Shown: piece after piece, positions 61,231-64,000 of the stretch
Layout of the letters: every line of letters begins with the position of its first letter
Position numbering within the stretch: position 1 is the stretch's first letter
DNA from: Vermamoeba vermiformis
Taxonomy: Eukaryota > Tubulinea > Echinamoebida
Reading direction: 5' to 3'
NCBI GenBank assembly: GCA_045837725.1
Contig: JBEWZL010000166.1
Location: 1-64,000 of the forward strand
DNA: 64,000 nt
Translations under genes and position numbers: made by a program
The notes under the pieces: model-generated
What the model was told of the DNA's origin: nothing
The model's input: the letters and a program-made list of their open reading frames with translations, nothing else
Database searches by the model: none

Positions 61231-63362
61231 ATGAGACTTTCGACGACAAGGAACGCACCAAAAATAGGATTGGCTGCTATTTTATTACTAGCAAATATTT
61301 TATTTGCACAAGCTGCCGTTAATAAGAAAGACATATACTCCGAACCAAAGATCTCAAATTCTCCGAGGGTCGATCCGTCTTCAACGGGCACTAAATGCAC
61401 TTTAGACACTTACGAAACCTCTAAACGCACCATTATGAGCAACGAAGAGATTATGCACAATGTAAGTCCCTTGATTCGTTCTCAAAAGACATCAAATTTA
61501 CCCTCTATTTTTAGATCTTCAACCAACAAGCAAAACTTGTAGAGAAACGGACTAAATCCTTTTATACGCCTCTTAATGATTCTCTGTCGCCTATTTTGCT
61601 AGTTCCTGGGTACTCAGGTACGTTTTAAACTTCTACTTTATATTCTTATTTTCGCACCCTTAACACCTTCGTATTATAGGAATGCACTTATATGCCTATT
61701 TAAATGATGCTCAGCTGCCCGAGTACTGCCTGCGAGATTGTCCTGAAGGTTATCGGGTGTGGATCGACGATGAATTTTTGTCGCCATTCCGTTCGAAAGA
61801 GTACGCAGACTGTTGGTATAGAACAATGGACTTACAATACGAAAATAACACGAGGACATATAACTCGGTACAAGGTACGCTAAGCCGACTTTAAGTCAAA
61901 TCCAACGTTGGATCATCCTGCGCGACAGCAGAAGACTAACTACTTCCCCTAGGCGTTAAAATATTACCTCAAGAATATTGTGGTACTGGACCAGGTGGCG
62001 GTACATATGGCTGCGACTACTTGCTTAGTGTTTGGGGCTACGACCTTGAGTCTTACTTCGGCGACTTAATCGAGCAATTGGAAGCCATCGGATATAAGCG
62101 CGCTGTTAATTTGAGATCAGGTAAGCACATATTATTCTTGTTCTATTAGCATATAATATAAAGATCACTCCTGAAATCGAGTTTGAGACGATCGGTTTCT
62201 GGATGTCGGTCTAACCGTTATCTACTTAGCTAATTACGACTGGAGAGTATCACCCGATTCGATAAGAGATACCTTTTATGTAGATTTGAAGGTAAGTTGA
62301 GATTACGTATGAAGTTAAAACTCACTTGTGGATGCGCAGGCACTAGTTGAGAAAATGAGCGCGGAGAATGGCGGTAAAAGAGTTCAATTGTTGGCACATA
62401 GTCTTGGGAACTTGGTTACTATTGATTTCTTGAATACTATGACGAACTCTTGGAAAGAAAAATATATCAAGAACTTCGTATCGGTTTCTGCGCCTTGGGC
62501 AGGTAATACTTATAACATATATAGCATTGTAATGATTTTATCAAGTATATTGTACTCATTTCTTCGTTATTTGAATAGGTGCTAGCAAGTCCTTGCGAGA
62601 TCTGTTGTCCGGCGACAACATCATTGGCAACACTTGGTATAATCGCTGGTTCGATATCTTCGATAGAATAAGAGTACGTAGCAACACTATAGCATTATAG
62701 TATAATTCAATTTATGCCTCAAATTTTGCAATTTTAATTCACTGCGCTTTTGTACTGGCTAAGATCTGACTTCAATTGTAACAGATTGCTCATATGGCGC
62801 AAAACTTTGGTGCTATTACGTTCTTATTGCCAACATATAACCTATGGGAAGGCTTTCCTCTAGTCGAGTTCACATCCATCAACCAAACTTTGGATGCGAC
62901 GATGATCGACAAGATTTTCGCTCTGACCGGAAATTATCAGCCAAGAATGATATACAATAATATTAAGAACATTCTCGCAAACATTCAGCCGCCCGGTGTA
63001 GATCTGCATTGCATAACCGGATCTGTACGTTGAAATGCGCTGTGGCTTAGCCAGAGAGCCTTATATCGCTTTAATATCATATTGTCACTATTGTATTAAT
63101 ATTCATGTACTAGGGCCTCGAGACTGAAAAGAGATACGTGTACAATACGCCAGAAGCGATGCATACTGAAATGCAAGCCTATTGCGGCAATGGCGATGGA
63201 ACGGTCCCTGAAGAGTCTCTGCGCGTATGTAATACTTGGGCTAATAATGGCGCGAATAAGGGCAAAGTGGTCACGTATAAGGAATTTAATGGACGCGAGC
63301 ATACGGGGATCTTGAACGATAGCGAAGTAATCCAAACCATTTTAGCATTAGTTGACAAATAA
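61231..63362 (+). CDS. LCAT/PLA2G15-like lysosomal phospholipase-acyltransferase
   Basis: Secreted or lysosomal lipid acyl hydrolase of the lecithin:cholesterol acyltransferase family. Signal peptide MRLSTTRNAPKIGLAAILLL to AQA. ILLVPGYSGMHLYAYLND is the N-terminal oxyanion region; DCWYRTMDLQYENNTRTY and GVKILPQEYCGTGPGG follow. The nucleophile motif is AHSLGN (AxSxG, as in LCAT and PLA2G15). The catalytic Asp is in YCGNGDGTVPEESL and the His in FNGREHTGIL. Six to eight Cys and several N-glycosylation sites are visible. About nine exons; the stop is at 63360-63362. Substrates could include phospholipids or sterol esters in phagosomes and lysosomes. Confidence 0.93.
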
Positions 63363-63514
63363 TTTATTCGATGTAATATTTAACCAATATTTAAAAAAAT
63401 GATTCGTTCTTCGTTGATAAATCCACCAAGTTACAAGATTCGATTTTAAAAATATTCTTAAAAATTACCTGTAAGGCCCCGTCATGCTTGAATTGACATC
63501 ACCGTTTATATTTA

Positions 63515-64000
63515 ATGGTCTACAGTAGCGAAACGGATCTTCAGTACCGTTTGGCAAAAGTAAATCTGCTGGTACAACGAGTACTGTTAGGACTCCGACC
63601 GCGTTCTACGTAAGTCTTGATTTTTTCGCAAAGCGGAACAAACAGCCCGCAGGATGACCTAGACGCCGCTAGATGATACGCTTTCCATACGGACCTCCGC
63701 TTGCGGGGCAGCCGCATCAGCTACAAAAAAATCGGAAAAGTTGCCGCATCGGTTTCAATTGCTTACTTGTTCTATTTTGATAATTATCACTTTCGCGTTC
63801 TGAATATATCTTAGTTTCCAATAAGTCGAAATGCACCAATCGGATCGCTTTCAAGTTTTCTATTACCATAAAGAGAAAAATCTTTGCTTTCTTATTTGTA
63901 GCAACACCAAGTACACCACCACAACGTAATTTATTCTTATTGCGTAGCTGATATACAAAACAAGAATGAATTCATTGACGAGTGGATTGGTCAGCTCAAA
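63515..64000 (+). CDS. 5' part of an unknown gene, cut by the window end
   Basis: Three exons can be joined in frame: 63515-63609 (MVYSSETDLQYRLAKVNLLV, then QRVLLGLRPRS), 63721-63751 (YKKIGKVAAS) and 63902-64000 (QHQVHHHNVIYSYCVADIQN, then KNEFIDEWIGQLK). Junctions use GTAAGT/CATCAG and GTTTCA/TTTGTAG with matching phases. The start is basic and helical, and the third exon begins with a His run. No family recognised. The gene continues beyond the window. Confidence 0.6.

Overview
The window is eukaryotic nuclear DNA from a compact, intron-rich genome. Protein-coding genes lie on both strands about every 2-3 kb. Introns are mostly 50-150 nt with GT-AG ends, intergenic spacers are AT-rich and short, and there are no operons. 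No retroviral, LTR, Polinton or other virus-derived element was seen, and no rRNA, tRNA or CRISPR array. Gene content (Ras with a CaaX tail, beta-tubulin, a SETD7-type MORN+SET methyltransferase, an ISWI-complex Itc1/ACF1-like subunit, a CLU protein, F-box/ankyrin/WD proteins, a protease-associated-domain 7TM protein, several secreted carbohydrate-active enzymes) suggests a free-living, possibly phagotrophic protist, such as an amoebozoan or a unicellular relative of animals and fungi. The species cannot be fixed from the sequence, and this placement is inference.

Layout. 1-2459: a nearly complete Kolobok-like TTAA-type DNA transposon whose transposase ends in a homeodomain-like module. 2.6-6.4 kb: two tandem paralogous genes with F-box-like N-termini; a 172-bp TA-flanked MITE sits in intron 1 of only one copy. 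6.5-9.6 kb: a GNAT acetyltransferase, a tiny proline-rich protein and a sigma-type glutathione S-transferase. 9.6-11.1 kb: a spacer with clustered GCGGGTAGCA motifs. 11.1-16.1 kb: Ras (with a 17-nt microexon), a small unknown protein, SETD7. 16.2-21.4 kb: a secreted discoidin + alginate-lyase protein of probable bacterial ancestry and a Cys-rich double beta-propeller protein. 22-24.7 kb: two doubtful tiny genes and a divergent beta-tubulin. 25-33.5 kb: Itc1/ACF1-like, BTB-BACK, Mpo1-like and imidazolonepropionase genes. 33.6-42.2 kb: half-LIM+CLU, RCC1-like and F-box+ankyrin genes. 42.5-50 kb: a DUF6259-like glycosidase and two tandem type II glycosyltransferases. 50.5-56.1 kb: one long ankyrin+F-box+WD40 gene. 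56.4-63.4 kb: GH16 glucanase, PA-7TM protein, LCAT/PLA2G15-like acyltransferase. 63.5 kb to the end: the 5' part of an unknown gene.

Themes. Several genes pair naturally: secreted polysaccharide enzymes (alginate lyase, GH16, DUF6259) with Golgi glycosyltransferases, and F-box/BTB/ankyrin/WD adaptors that would feed ubiquitin ligases. The most unusual sequence-level signals are the homeodomain-bearing transposase, a 12-bp palindrome TGACACGTGTCA found nine times perfectly (eight of them in introns, five in introns of one gene), and three genes whose reading frame appears broken by a single indel, which could be real or assembly error.
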